A stretch of DNA of 64,000 nt from Saccharopolyspora spinosa NRRL 18395 (lineage in GTDB: Bacteria; Actinomycetota; Actinomycetes; Mycobacteriales; Pseudonocardiaceae): positions 626,032-690,031 of the forward strand of contig NZ_GL877878.1 in NCBI RefSeq assembly GCF_000194155.1, in the 5' to 3' direction. The notes under the pieces are model-generated. The model did no database searches. It was not told where the DNA came from and saw only the letters and a list, made by a program, of their open reading frames with translations. Shown piece by piece: positions 28,053 to 41,782 of this stretch; the first letter of the stretch is position 1; each line of letters begins with the position of its first letter. Position numbers and translations under genes: made by a program.

Positions 28053-29080
28053 GCGCGCCTCCGGTGCAGCAAAATCGCGAAGAACGGTGCGCCGGTGAAT
28101 GCCGTGATCACGCCGATCGGGATCTCGGCCGGTGCCAGCACGGTTCGGGCGAGCGTGTCCGCGACGACCAGGAACGCCCCGCCGAACAACAGCGACATCG
28201 GCACGATGATCCGGAAGCTGCCGCCGATCGCCAGTCGCACCAGGTGCGGCACCACGAGGCCGACGAAGCCGATCAGCCCGGCCACCGACACCGCCGCGGC
28301 GGTGGCCAGCGACGCGGCCGAAAGCACCAGCAGCCGCACCCGCCCCGGGTGCACGCCCAGCGCGGCCGCCTCCTCATCGCCGGTGCCCAGCAGGTCCAGC
28401 AGCCGCGCGCAGGTGCAGAGCACGACCGCCGAGATCGCCAGGTAGGGCAGCACGACCAGCACTTCCCGCCAGCCGGTGGTGGTCAGCCGCCCCAGGATCC
28501 ACATGTAGACCTGCTCCAGCGTCTCCACTCGCAGTTGCTGCACGAACGTCTGCCCGGCGGTGAGGAACGCCCCGACCGCGACCCCGGCCAGCACGAGCGT
28601 CGCGGTGTCCCGGCCGGCGGAGCGGCCGACCAGCCAGGTCAGGCCCACGCCGCCGAGCGCGCCCGCGAACGCCGCGAGCTGCACCGGAACGGACAGCGTG
28701 GTGGTGATCACCAAGATGGCGCCCAACCCGGCCCCGGACGCGGCGCCCAGCAGGTACGGGTCGGCCAGCGGGTTGCGGAACACGCCCTGGAACGCCGCGC
28801 CGGACACCGCCAGCGCGGCCCCGACCAGCACGCCGAGCATCACCCGGGGCACCCGCAGCTGCCACAGGATCGCCGCCTCCCGCTCGGACAGCGGCGACAT
28901 GCCGCCGGTCAGCTGCGCGACGATCTCCCCGAGCACCCGCTGCCAGCCGAGTTCGGCGGCGCCGAGCACCACCGACAGCAGGATGCTTGCCACCAGCACC
29001 ACCAACGCGACCAGCAGGTGGCGCGGGCGCAGTTTGGTCTGCCTCAGGCGCGCGCGGGCCGGGCTGAGCGCTTCGGTCAC
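28049..29080 (-). CDS. btuC: Cobalamin ABC transporter permease
   Basis: 343 aa; GTG at 29080 overlaps the end of the binding-protein gene by 4 bp, so the far longer open frame to 29950 is rejected. About ten hydrophobic helices are present. FecCD/BtuC signatures: LWQLRVPRVMLGVLVGAALA, FQGVFRNPLADPYLLGAASG, the coupling helix in GTGDEEAAALGVHPGRVRL, and GLIGFVGLVVPHLVR. It forms the membrane channel of the BtuCDF importer. Confidence 0.9.
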   Translation of the reverse strand: MTEALSPARARLRQTKLRPRHLLVALVVLVASILLSVVLGAAELGWQRVLGEIVAQLTGGMSPLSEREAAILWQLRVPRVMLGVLVGAALAVSGAAFQGVFRNPLADPYLLGAASGAGLGAILVITTTLSVPVQLAAFAGALGGVGLTWLVGRSAGRDTATLVLAGVAVGAFLTAGQTFVQQLRVETLEQVYMWILGRLTTTGWREVLVVLPYLAISAVVLCTCARLLDLLGTGDEEAAALGVHPGRVRLLVLSAASLATAAAVSVAGLIGFVGLVVPHLVRLAIGGSFRIIVPMSLLFGGAFLVVADTLARTVLAPAEIPIGVITAFTGAPFFAILLHRRRA

Positions 29081-30018
29081 CCGTGCTGCGCCTTGGCGAC
29101 GCTGTCGCCGATCGCGCGCACCAGGTCGACCACCCGCGGACCCCACCGGCCGGCGATGTCGTCGTCGAGTTCGATGATGCGGCCGTGCTGCACCGCGTCC
29201 AGGGTGTGCCAGCCCGGCCGGGCCGCCACGGCCGCCGCGTTGACCTGGCAGCACTTGGTGTCCGCGACGAAGATCAGGTTCGGGTTGGCCTGCACGACGT
29301 GCTCCTCGGACAGCTGCGGGAACGGCCCGCCAGCCGGGTCGGCGATGTTGTGCAGCCCGAACAGGCCGTAGACGCTGCCGACGAAGCTCTGCGAGGTCGC
29401 GGTGTAGTAGTCCGGGCTGACCTCGTGGAAGTAGCTCAGCGGTTGCGGCGGGCGCGGCGTGTTGCGGACGATTTCGTCGATCTGCGAGCGCATCCGTCCG
29501 ACCAGCTGCGCGGCCTGCTTGGTGTGCCCGGTGGCCTGCCCGAGGACCTCGATCTGCTTGTAGGCGTCTTCCAGCGTCGCCGCCGACGGGGTGAGCAGCG
29601 TCGGCACGCTGACCACCTTCAGCCCCTCCGCCAGCTTCGCGGCGTTGTCCGGGGCGATGACCAGGTCGGGGGTGTGCGCCCCGACGGCGGCCGCGTCCGC
29701 GGTGAAGCCGGTGAGGGCGGTGCGCGGCGCCTGCGCCGGGAAGTTGGAGTACTGGTCCACCGCGATGACCTGGTCGCCGGCGCCGATCGCGTACAGCGTC
29801 TCGGTGGCGGTCGGGGACAGCGAGATGATCCGCTTCGGCTGCTGCGGGAGCGTCACCGGCGGCGCGCCGGGCAGCTCGACCTTGACCGGGAAGGCAGCGG
29901 CCGGGTCGTCGGCCGGGGCGGGTGCATCGGAGCGGGGGCGGGTGGCGCACGCGGTGACCCCGGCGAGCAGGGCGAGCATCGCGAGCAGCAGGGCGGCGAG
30001 TCGGCGGAACCCGGTCAT
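29077..30018 (-). CDS. btuF: Cobalamin-binding lipoprotein of the BtuF family
   Basis: 313 aa from ATG at 30018. A lipoprotein signal peptide has a basic start, LLLAMLALLAGVTAC as h-region plus lipobox, and Cys at about residue 24. The mature part is a class III periplasmic-binding fold: PKRIISLSPTATETLYAIGA, VIAVDQYSNFP, then a long linking helix with LGQATGHTKQAAQLVGRM and a second lobe ending DLVRAIGDSV. It presents the corrinoid to BtuC. The order F-C-D with short overlaps indicates one operon under the riboswitch. Confidence 0.9.
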   Translation of the reverse strand: MTGFRRLAALLLAMLALLAGVTACATRPRSDAPAPADDPAAAFPVKVELPGAPPVTLPQQPKRIISLSPTATETLYAIGAGDQVIAVDQYSNFPAQAPRTALTGFTADAAAVGAHTPDLVIAPDNAAKLAEGLKVVSVPTLLTPSAATLEDAYKQIEVLGQATGHTKQAAQLVGRMRSQIDEIVRNTPRPPQPLSYFHEVSPDYYTATSQSFVGSVYGLFGLHNIADPAGGPFPQLSEEHVVQANPNLIFVADTKCCQVNAAAVAARPGWHTLDAVQHGRIIELDDDIAGRWGPRVVDLVRAIGDSVAKAQHG

Positions 30019-30074
30019 GTCTTCCCTACGATCGGCCGGTGCGGTTGGGCAGGCGTGGCCGGGCAGCCGACGCC

Positions 30075-30235
30075 GCACCCCTGCACCGGGGGTGGCGGAC
30101 ATCGACGCCACGCGCAAGGCGACCTGGCTCGTGCCCGCCTGGAAGCAGGCCATCGCAGTTGCGGCACAGCACCGGGTTCACACCGGTTTCGCTTGGCGCT
30201 GGCGTCCCGCGAGCACCCGCAGCGCGGGCACTCTG
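30075..30235 (-). ncRNA. Cobalamin riboswitch upstream of btuFCD
   Basis: Read on the minus strand, the leader contains AAGCGAAACCGGTGTGAACC, then CGGTGCTGTGCCGCAACTGC (close to the B12-box GCTGTCCCGCAACTG). Further on is GAGCCAGGTCGCC, the counterpart of the conserved AGTCAGGA-type element. Order and spacing fit the AdoCbl-type riboswitch. The 3' part carries GC-rich complementary segments that could sequester the btuF start region. The ends are approximate. Confidence 0.85.
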
Positions 30236-30620
30236 AGCTGGAAAGATATCAGGAGAAGATCGGTCTCCGAGCCGCGCGTGGGTGTCCTGCGGCACTGGGA
30301 CTACCCCGCGCGCGACCCAGCGGTTAAATTTGACGACGAACTGTGTTCGGCGACGCGCGTCCGCAGGCGTGGTAACCCAACCGGGTGCGTTACTACAAGA
30401 TGGTCAGCATCACGTGCAGAATGCTGCTTCCGGGTATCGCGGCTGTTAAAGTTCTCTAAACGCTCCGGTCACGAGCGGGCTTTAGGAAGCCCGAAAACTT
30501 CTGTCGTGCCACCGGTAGCCATCTGCGGGCCAGCGTCGTCCCGTGCTCAGAAGTCATGAAGTCAGGTCTGCGATTGACCGTGGGCTTCCAGCACGAGAAA
30601 TGACGAGGGAGGTCTGCGCA
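30236..30620. promoter_or_regulatory. Divergent control region between the B12 operon and gltBD
   Basis: No gene is seen here. An inverted repeat with GTAAC at 30372-30376 and GTTAC at 30389-30393, around CCCAACCGGGTG, could be a regulator site. TTGACG at about 30330 and TTGACC at about 30574 could serve as -35 boxes on the plus strand. No glutamine or other riboswitch was recognised. Confidence 0.35.
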
Positions 30621-35163
<4,543 letters not shown>

Positions 35164-35171
<8 letters not shown>

Positions 35172-36666
35172 CCCGAGGGGATTTCTGAAGCACGCGCGGG
35201 CCGACGCCCCCAAGCGCTCCGTCGACGAGCGGCTGGGCGACTGGCACGAGGTCTACGCCGCGCTGTCCCCTGCGGACCGCAAGGCGGAGACCGCCACGCA
35301 GGCCGCGCGGTGCATGGACTGCGGCATCCCGTTCTGCCACTCCGGTTCGGCCGGTTGCCCGCTGGGCAACCTGATCCCGGAGTGGAACAACATGGTCCGC
35401 CGGGGCCAGTGGCAGGACGCCAGCGAGCGGCTGCACGCCACCAACAACTTCCCGGAGTTCACCGGCAAGTTGTGCCCCGCCCCGTGCGAGGCCGGCTGCG
35501 TGCTGGCGATCTCGCCGGCGGCCGGCGGCGCGGTGGCCATCAAGCGGGTCGAGGAGACCATCGCCGAGGTCAGCTGGGATAACGAGTACGTCACCGCGCA
35601 GGTGACGGAGGCGCACACCGGCAAGCGGGTCGCCGTGGTCGGTTCCGGGCCGGGCGGGCTCGCCGCGGCTCAGCAGCTGACCCGCGCCGGGCACGAGGTG
35701 ACCGTGTACGAGCGCGACGACCGCATCGGCGGGCTGCTGCGCTACGGCATCCCCGAGTTCAAGATGGAGAAGTCCGTCCTGGACCGGCGGTTGGCGCAGA
35801 TGCGCGCCGAGGGCACCAGATTCATCACCGGCTGCGAGGTCGGCGTCGACCTGACCGTCGAGGAACTGCGCGCCGGTTACGACGCCGTGGTGCTGGCGGT
35901 GGGCGCGCTGCGCGGCCGCGACGACGCCACGATCCCGGGGCGGGACCTCAAGGGCGTGCACCTTGCTATGGAGCACCTGGTGCCGGCGAACAAGGAGTGC
36001 GAGGGCGACGGCCCGACGCCGATCTCGGCACAGGGCAAGCACGTCATCATCCTCGGCGGCGGCGACACCGGCGCGGACTGCTATGGCACCGCGACCCGGC
36101 AGGGCGCGCTTTCGGTGACGCAGCTGGACAACTACCCGCAGCCGCCGACGTCCCGCGACGACGACCGGTCGCCGTGGCCGACCTGGCCGTACATCCTGCG
36201 CACCTACCCGGCGCACGAGGAGGCCGGGGAGCGGAAGTTCGCGGTGGCGATCGAGTCGTTCGTCGGCGATGACGAGGGCAACGTGCGCGCTGTGCGGCTG
36301 CGCGAGGTGAAGGTGCAGCGCGACGCGGAGGGCCGCCGGCAGGTTGTGCCGGTGTCCGACGAGGTCCAGGAGCTGCCCTGCGATCTGGCGCTGCTGGCCA
36401 TCGGTTTCGCGGGCGTCGAGCCCATGCGGCTGCTGGACGGCCTGGGCATCGAGCTGACCAAGCGCGGCACCATCGGCTGCGGCTCGAGTTGGGAGACCAC
36501 GGCCCCGGGCGTGTTCGTCTGCGGCGACGCGCACCGCGGCGCGTCCCTGGTGGTGTGGGCGATCGCGGAGGGCCGCTCGGTGGCCAACGCGGTCGACGCC
36601 CACCTCACCGGCGAATCGCGCCTCCCGTCCCCGGTCCACCCCACCGCGCTTCCCCTGGCGGTGTGA
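35164..36666 (+). CDS. gltD: Glutamate synthase, small (beta) subunit
   Basis: 500 aa; GTG at 35164 overlaps the gltB end by 8 bp. The N-terminal cysteine-rich part carries the two 4Fe-4S clusters ([30 protein letters not shown]). FAD binding is [17 protein letters not shown] and NADPH binding is [16 protein letters not shown] final FAD motif is [19 protein letters not shown]. It passes electrons from NADPH to GltB. gltBD are adjacent, coupled and followed by a strong terminator. Confidence 0.97.
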
Positions 36667-36673
36667 TTTTTCC

Positions 36674-36726
36674 GAGGTGAGGGGCACCCTTGAGTGGACT
36701 AGTCGCTCAAGGGTGCCCCTCACCTC
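36674..36726 (+). terminator. Perfect 21-bp hairpin after gltD
   Basis: Arms 36674-36694 and 36706-36726 are exact complements. The 11-nt loop contains the palindrome GACTAGTC, which could extend the stem. The arm holds GGTGAGGGGCACCC, found again in the terminator at 53772. The right end overlaps the repeated 20-mer CACCTCAAACCGATCGGGTA (36721-36740). Confidence 0.85.
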
Positions 36727-36826
36727 AAACCGATCGGGTACCTGCACGGAGCGGTTGGCGTGTGTTTTCTAGTGGCTGCGGGCCCGTCCGCGTGCAGGCT
36801 GGTTAGCCACCGGGCGTCGCGGGTCT

Positions 36827-39212
36827 TCAACTTTTCGTGCGGCGGCGGCGTTTCACTGCGGCGACGGAGCGGATTCGGTCCAGGCGGAACTGGCGGTCGT
36901 CTTCGCGTAGGTGGCAGAAGGCGTCCAGGTAGACCTCGTCAACGTCGTCCGGCGTGATGACACCCGACGTGGAACGGCCGTTCTCGTCCCGGTACTCGAT
37001 CTCCACGTCGGTGCCTGCTTCCAGTGCCTCCGCGAGAAGTTCGAGTTCGGGGTCCGTCAGTGCGGTCCGTTCGGCGAGGAAGGGAACCAGGCCGTCGAAC
37101 GGATCCGTCATTTCGTCTAGCGAGCCCGGCGGCATGATCTGCATGTCGATCCAGGGATTACCCGGCAGTGCAACGCCGGACGGAGCCTTGTCCGGTTGGG
37201 CCAGCAGGTGCTCGGCGAGTTCGCGGAGTTCGGCTTGCGACGGCGGTTCCGGCGCAGCCCGGTAGTAGTGCTGTTCCACGAGCAGCGGCGGGCGGTCGAC
37301 GACGGTTTGTTCGACTGCGACAGTTCCGTCGATCTTCTGCTGCACTGGGGCGTATCCCGCCTTCCGCAGCGCGGCCAAGGTCTCCTTCGCCGGTTTGCTC
37401 GATGCGAGCACGGTCGGTGCCAAGACGTGCAACGACAGCTCGCGCAGCGAACGGTTTCCGCTGACCTCCAACAGAAGGGCTTCCGCACCGAGCACGCAGC
37501 AGCGCACGTTTCGGACCTGGAGTTGGCCGAATCGCCGTCCGACGTCCTTGATCAGGTATTCCAGCGGTTGCGGCACGCTTGTGTGGGCTATCGAGGTGAG
37601 CTTGCCAAGCAAGTCCTCTGCGGGTTTGGGGGCTGAACCGCCAGGTCGAGGCCGTGTCCCGGCCTTCGGGGTCGGCCAGCAGATTCAGCATCGCAGCGAG
37701 CTGGCCGCTGGGCGTACCCGCCACCACCGCGGTCAGGTCCGCCTGCAGCAGCGCGGTTTCCTGCGCGCTGGGCAGCAGCTGCGCGGCGGCCGACAGCAGA
37801 GCTTCCTCGTCGTCCACGCACCGGCCCAGTGCGGACAGCGCCCCGTGGGCGATCGCGCCGACGGCTTCGGCCTCGGACCAGTTGACCTGGATGGGGTCGA
37901 CCAGGCAGTCCGCGCAGCAGTAGTTCACTGGTCGTTTCCAGGCCAGCCTTTCACCGATCAGGTTCGGCTCGCCCAACGCAGAACCGGTTTCCCAACGGCA
38001 AAGCTCGGCCAGCAGGTCTATGCGGAACAGCCGGTCGAACGCGCTGGGTCGTGGAAGCAGCGCCGGGTCGGGCTTGTCCATGACCTTGCTGAACATGGCT
38101 GCGGCCGGCTGCTTCCACCAGGCGCGCACCAGCTTGACGTAGCGTCTTGCGGGGGGTGCCTGCTGCCAGTCATCGGCGAGGTTCGACGGAACAATGCAGC
38201 CTGCTCCGTCGATGCTGAGCAGCTCGGCTGCGGCGGCGGTCTCCAACCAGAGCCGAACCTCGTGCTGGTCCGTTCGCAGGGTCTTGGCGACCTGCTTGAG
38301 CACCCGGAGGCCGATACCGCCGTTCTGCAGCTGCGCCAGCGGGTTGGTGGCGCAGTGTTCGAGCAGTCGAGCCACCCCGTCGACGAACCCGATCGCGGCC
38401 AACAACGCCGCCTTGTCGATCTCGATGGAGTCGACCAGGTGAATCGCCGGCATCGCGGGTTCGGGCCGAAGCGCCGGTTGATCGGCGGACTCGCGCAGCG
38501 CGAGCCCGATCTCGCGGGGCATCTCGAATGGGCCGCCGGCGCTGGCGTACTGGTTCTGGCTGATCAGGAAGCCTCGGTCGATCAGCCAACGCACCTCCGG
38601 ACGCCGCTGCGACGGGCCGCCGAAGGCGTAACCGAGTACCGAGTCATCGTGCGCCAACTGCATGGCGAGCTCAAGGGTGGGGCCGGGTGTTTTCGCGAGC
38701 TCGGCAACCACCCTCGCCGGATCCCGCATGAACTCTTCGATCTGAAGTACCGTGTCGGCCTTCCGCTTGGCGGGCGTCAACCCGAGCGCTTCGGCGATCC
38801 CACGGACGGTATTGCTCACATGAGGGCGGAGGAGCGTCGCGACCGGGCGGCCCAGTCCCGCAGTGCGAGCATCGCGCAGCGGTACGGCAAGCTGGAACGC
38901 TCCCTGCGAAACCGACCGAATGAGGGCATGTTCCCGCAGCACCCGCAGCGCGCGATCGAGTTCGGGATCGTTGCCAAGCAACTGCTCGATCGCGCCGCGG
39001 GTGCAGCCGTCCCCGAGGATGCAGAGCGCTTCGAGTACTGCACTGGATCCGGCGTCGAGCCTCTCCAACGCGCGCTGCACAGCGCCAGGGGAGTCGAGCA
39101 CTGCCGCCAGGTGGGACAGTGACCGGGCGGCTGACTCGGGGCGGTTCTTCAGGACTGCTGCCAGGCCGTCTTGGCCAAGGTCGCGGAGCCACTGGACGAG
39201 ATCGGATTCCAT
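36827..39212 (-). pseudogene. Helicase-associated (XPB/Ssl2-like C-terminal) domain protein, frameshifted
   Basis: The first frame (39212 down to about 37635) encodes VQWLRDLGQDGLAAVLKNRP through TASTWRFSPQT. The second frame (to 36827) continues AEDLLGKLTSIAHTSVPQPL, EYLIKDVGRRFGQLQVRN and ends DDRQFRLDRIRSVAAVKRR, a WYL-like helicase-associated end. Family members have about ten residues (a VRRALDEGLD-like stretch) between these parts, but only one base is left near 37632. A deletion of about 29 bp explains this. The family is widespread in actinobacteria near XPB-type helicases. The function is unknown, and the copy is probably inactive unless the read is wrong. Confidence 0.75.
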
Positions 39213-39255
39213 CCGGCCAAGTCTCCCATCCGGCGGTCAGTGCCAGACCGTCGGC

Positions 39256-41544
39256 TCACATGCCGCGCAGCACCGCCGGGAGCTCGTCGGGGTGGACGAC
39301 GCCGAGGCGCTGGGTGGCTCGGGTCAGCGCCACGTAGAGGTCGTTGAGGCCGCGCTCGGATTCCGCCACGATCGTCGCCGGATCGACCACCAGGACGGAG
39401 TCGAACTCCAGGCCCTTGGCCTGGTCGACGGTCAGCAGTACGCATGGTGATTCCAGGTCGTCCGGGCGGGTGCCGATCGCCGCGTCCGGCAGGGATTCCG
39501 CCAGCCGCGGCCCGATTCCGGCCAGCAGCTCCGGCGGCATCAGCACCGCGAGGCGGCCGTCGCCGACCTCGTGCAACTCGTCGATGATCATCGCGGGCAG
39601 CTCGGTGGCGAGCCCGTCGGAGGGGAGCCGGCGGGTCCACGGCCGGTGCCCGCTGGTGCGCACCGAGCGCGGCACCACCAAGTCGGTGTCCATTTCGGAC
39701 AGTACGTCGGCGGCGATGGCCATTATCTCGGCCGGGGTGCGGTAGTTGATGGTCAGCTCGACCAGCTTCCAGCGGTCCTGCACGTACGGGTGCAGCACGT
39801 CGTGCCAGGAGTTGGCCCCGGCCAGCGCGCCGGTCTGGGCGACGTCGCCGACCAGCGTCATCGACCGGCTCGGGCAGCGCCGCATCAGCACCCGCCACGC
39901 CATCGGGGACAGTTCCTGCGCCTCGTCGACGATGACGTGGCCGAAGGTCCAGGTGCGGTCCTCGGCCGCGCGCTCGGCTGCGGTCAGGTCGCTGGTGGAG
40001 CGGAACCGCTCGGCCAGCAGCTCGGCGTCCAGCACGTCGGAGACCCGCAGCCGTTCCTCGTCGGCGAGCTCCTCGTCCTGCTCCATGATGTGCAGAACGC
40101 CTTGCGCGTAGGCGAGTTCCTCGCGCTGCTGGTGTTCGCGCTCGGCCCGCTCCTGGGCGTCGTCCGCGCCGAGGAGCTCGGCGAGCTCGTCCAGCAAGGG
40201 CACGTCGGCGGGCGTCCATGTCGTGCCCGGCAGGCGCAGGAGCTCGTCGCGTTCATCGTCGTCGAGGTGCTTGCGGGTTGCGGTGGCCAACCGCTCGGGT
40301 GAGCACAGCAGGTCGTCCAGCAGCTCCTGCGGGGTGATCTCCGGCCACAGCTCATCCAGCGCCTTGCTGACTACCGCATCGGCGCGCAGTTCGCGGTTGA
40401 TGTCGTCGAGGTCGCGGCGGTCCAGCAGGTCGCGGCCGAGTCGGTCGGCGACCTGCAGGGTCAGCGCCGAGAACATCTCGTTGCGGAAGATCCGCCGGGC
40501 CAGGTTGTGCGGCCTGCGGGACCGGCGGGCGCGGGTGCGAGCCTGGGTCGCGGTGCGCCGGTCGATGCGCAGCGCCTCGTGGTCGAAGGTGAGTTCGGTG
40601 TAGTCCGCGGGCACCTGCTGCCGGTCGCGGACCGCGGCGGCGAGCACGTCGACCATGCTCGCGCGGCCCTTGATCTCCGCCGTCCGCGCGGATTCCTCGC
40701 CGGTGGCCGTGATCCCCGGGTACAGACCGCCCGCAGTGGACAGTAGGACGCCGGTTTCACCCAGCGACGGCAGGACCTGCCCGATGTAGCGCAGGAACGT
40801 CGGGTTCGGCCCGACCACGAGCACGCCGCGCTTGGACAGCTGCTCGCGGAAGGTGTACAGCAGGTAGGCGGCGCGGTGCAGCGCGACGGCGGTCTTGCCG
40901 GTGCCGGGGCCGCCCTGCACCACCAGCACGCCGTTCATCCCGGCGCGGATGATCCGGTCCTGCTCGCCCTGGATGGTGGCGACGATGTCCTGCATCTGCC
41001 CGGTGCGGCGGGCGTCGAGCCGGGCCAGCAGCGTGGCCTCCCCGGCCAGCCCCAGGTCGCTGCCCTGCTCGGCGGCGTCGAGGTCGAGTACCTCGTCCTC
41101 GTAGTCCAGCACCTTCCGCCAGCTGGTGCGCAGGTGCCGCCGGCGGCCCACGCCGTCCCGCGCCGCCGCGGTGGCCAGGTAGAACGGCCGGGCCGCCGGG
41201 GCCCGCCAGTCCACCAGCAGCGGCTCGTACTCGTGGTCCTCGTCGAACAACCCGAGCCGTCCCACGTGGAACGTCTCGCCGCTGTCGAGGTCCAGCCTCC
41301 CGAAGCACATCCCGTGCTCCACCGCGCTCAGCTGGGTCAGCTTGTCGGTGTACATCCGGGTGGAGATGTCGCGTTCGGTGCGGGCCTGCGGCGTGCCGCC
41401 GCTGGCCCGCAGCGTTTCCTTCAGCCGCTGCGTGGTTTCCTGCCGCAGGGCGTCGAGCTTCGCGTACAGCATCGAGAGGTACTGCTGCTCGGCTGTGATC
41501 TCCTGGGCGCGGACGGTATCCCGATCTACTCGGGCGTTGGACAA
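39256..41544 (-). CDS. helR: HelD/HelR-like RNA polymerase recycling ATPase
   Basis: 762 aa. An N-terminal coiled arm (AQEITAEQQYLSMLYAKLDAL, then RERDISTRMYT-like segments and MCFGRLDLDSGE) precedes a split UvrD/Rep-like ATPase. Walker A is VVQGGPGTGKTAVALHRAAY, Walker B is HVIVDEAQELSPMAW, motif III is MTLVGDVAQTG, motif V is VDQAKGLEFDSVLVVD and motif VI is DLYVALTRATQRLGVV. HelD-class proteins pull stalled RNA polymerase from DNA, and actinobacterial HelR can displace rifamycin. The helR assignment rests on length and N-terminal pattern. The upstream palindrome at 41580-41604 may control it. Confidence 0.8.
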   Translation of the reverse strand: MSNARVDRDTVRAQEITAEQQYLSMLYAKLDALRQETTQRLKETLRASGGTPQARTERDISTRMYTDKLTQLSAVEHGMCFGRLDLDSGETFHVGRLGLFDEDHEYEPLLVDWRAPAARPFYLATAAARDGVGRRRHLRTSWRKVLDYEDEVLDLDAAEQGSDLGLAGEATLLARLDARRTGQMQDIVATIQGEQDRIIRAGMNGVLVVQGGPGTGKTAVALHRAAYLLYTFREQLSKRGVLVVGPNPTFLRYIGQVLPSLGETGVLLSTAGGLYPGITATGEESARTAEIKGRASMVDVLAAAVRDRQQVPADYTELTFDHEALRIDRRTATQARTRARRSRRPHNLARRIFRNEMFSALTLQVADRLGRDLLDRRDLDDINRELRADAVVSKALDELWPEITPQELLDDLLCSPERLATATRKHLDDDERDELLRLPGTTWTPADVPLLDELAELLGADDAQERAEREHQQREELAYAQGVLHIMEQDEELADEERLRVSDVLDAELLAERFRSTSDLTAAERAAEDRTWTFGHVIVDEAQELSPMAWRVLMRRCPSRSMTLVGDVAQTGALAGANSWHDVLHPYVQDRWKLVELTINYRTPAEIMAIAADVLSEMDTDLVVPRSVRTSGHRPWTRRLPSDGLATELPAMIIDELHEVGDGRLAVLMPPELLAGIGPRLAESLPDAAIGTRPDDLESPCVLLTVDQAKGLEFDSVLVVDPATIVAESERGLNDLYVALTRATQRLGVVHPDELPAVLRGM

Positions 41545-41579
41545 TTCGCCACCTCGTGCCTAGGCGGGTTCGTTGGGGC

Positions 41580-41604
41580 GGGCCTGCGATCTGCGCGCAG
41601 ACCC
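41580..41604 (-). promoter_or_regulatory. Palindromic element upstream of helR
   Basis: GGGCCTGCG (41580-41588) and CGCAGACCC (41596-41604) form a dyad with one mismatch around the perfect palindrome CTGCGCGCAG (41591-41600). It lies about 40 bp upstream of the helR-like start. It does not match my memory of the rifamycin-associated element closely enough to call it that. Confidence 0.4.
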
Positions 41605-41636
41605 GACCTGCCAATATACCGCGCCCGGCGTGGGCG

Positions 41637-41682
41637 GTCGTGAGTGCGAAAACCGGTTGGAGCCGGTCTTCGCACCCACGAC
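41637..41682. repeat. Palindromic GTCGTGAGTGCG intergenic repeat
   Basis: Arm GTCGTGAGTGCG at 41637-41648 is mirrored at 41671-41682 (CGCACCCACGAC, one mismatch), with ACCGG and CCGGT extending the pairing inside. The same arm occurs after hisB at 8791. From 41683 to 41782 no gene is seen, only a 20-codon hydrophobic minus-strand frame that I do not trust. Confidence 0.6.
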
Positions 41683-41782
41683 CCGGGTCACAGCACGGCG
41701 GACAGGCCCAGGATCACGACGAAGGAGGTCACCGACAGCAGCGTTTCCATCCCCGACCAGGTCTTCAGGGGCTGGGGCGGGC

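Noticed and set aside
27279-30018. Reading the FecCDE-like operon as siderophore uptake
   Set aside because: The leader carries a cobalamin riboswitch, so B12 transport is better supported.
41545-41636. A rifamycin-associated element upstream of helR
   Set aside because: The dyad present does not fit the known inverted repeat closely; it is reported only as an unnamed palindrome.
41698-41760. A 20-codon hydrophobic minus-strand frame (METLLSVTSFVVILG...)
   Set aside because: It lacks a convincing ribosome site and is too short to separate from chance.
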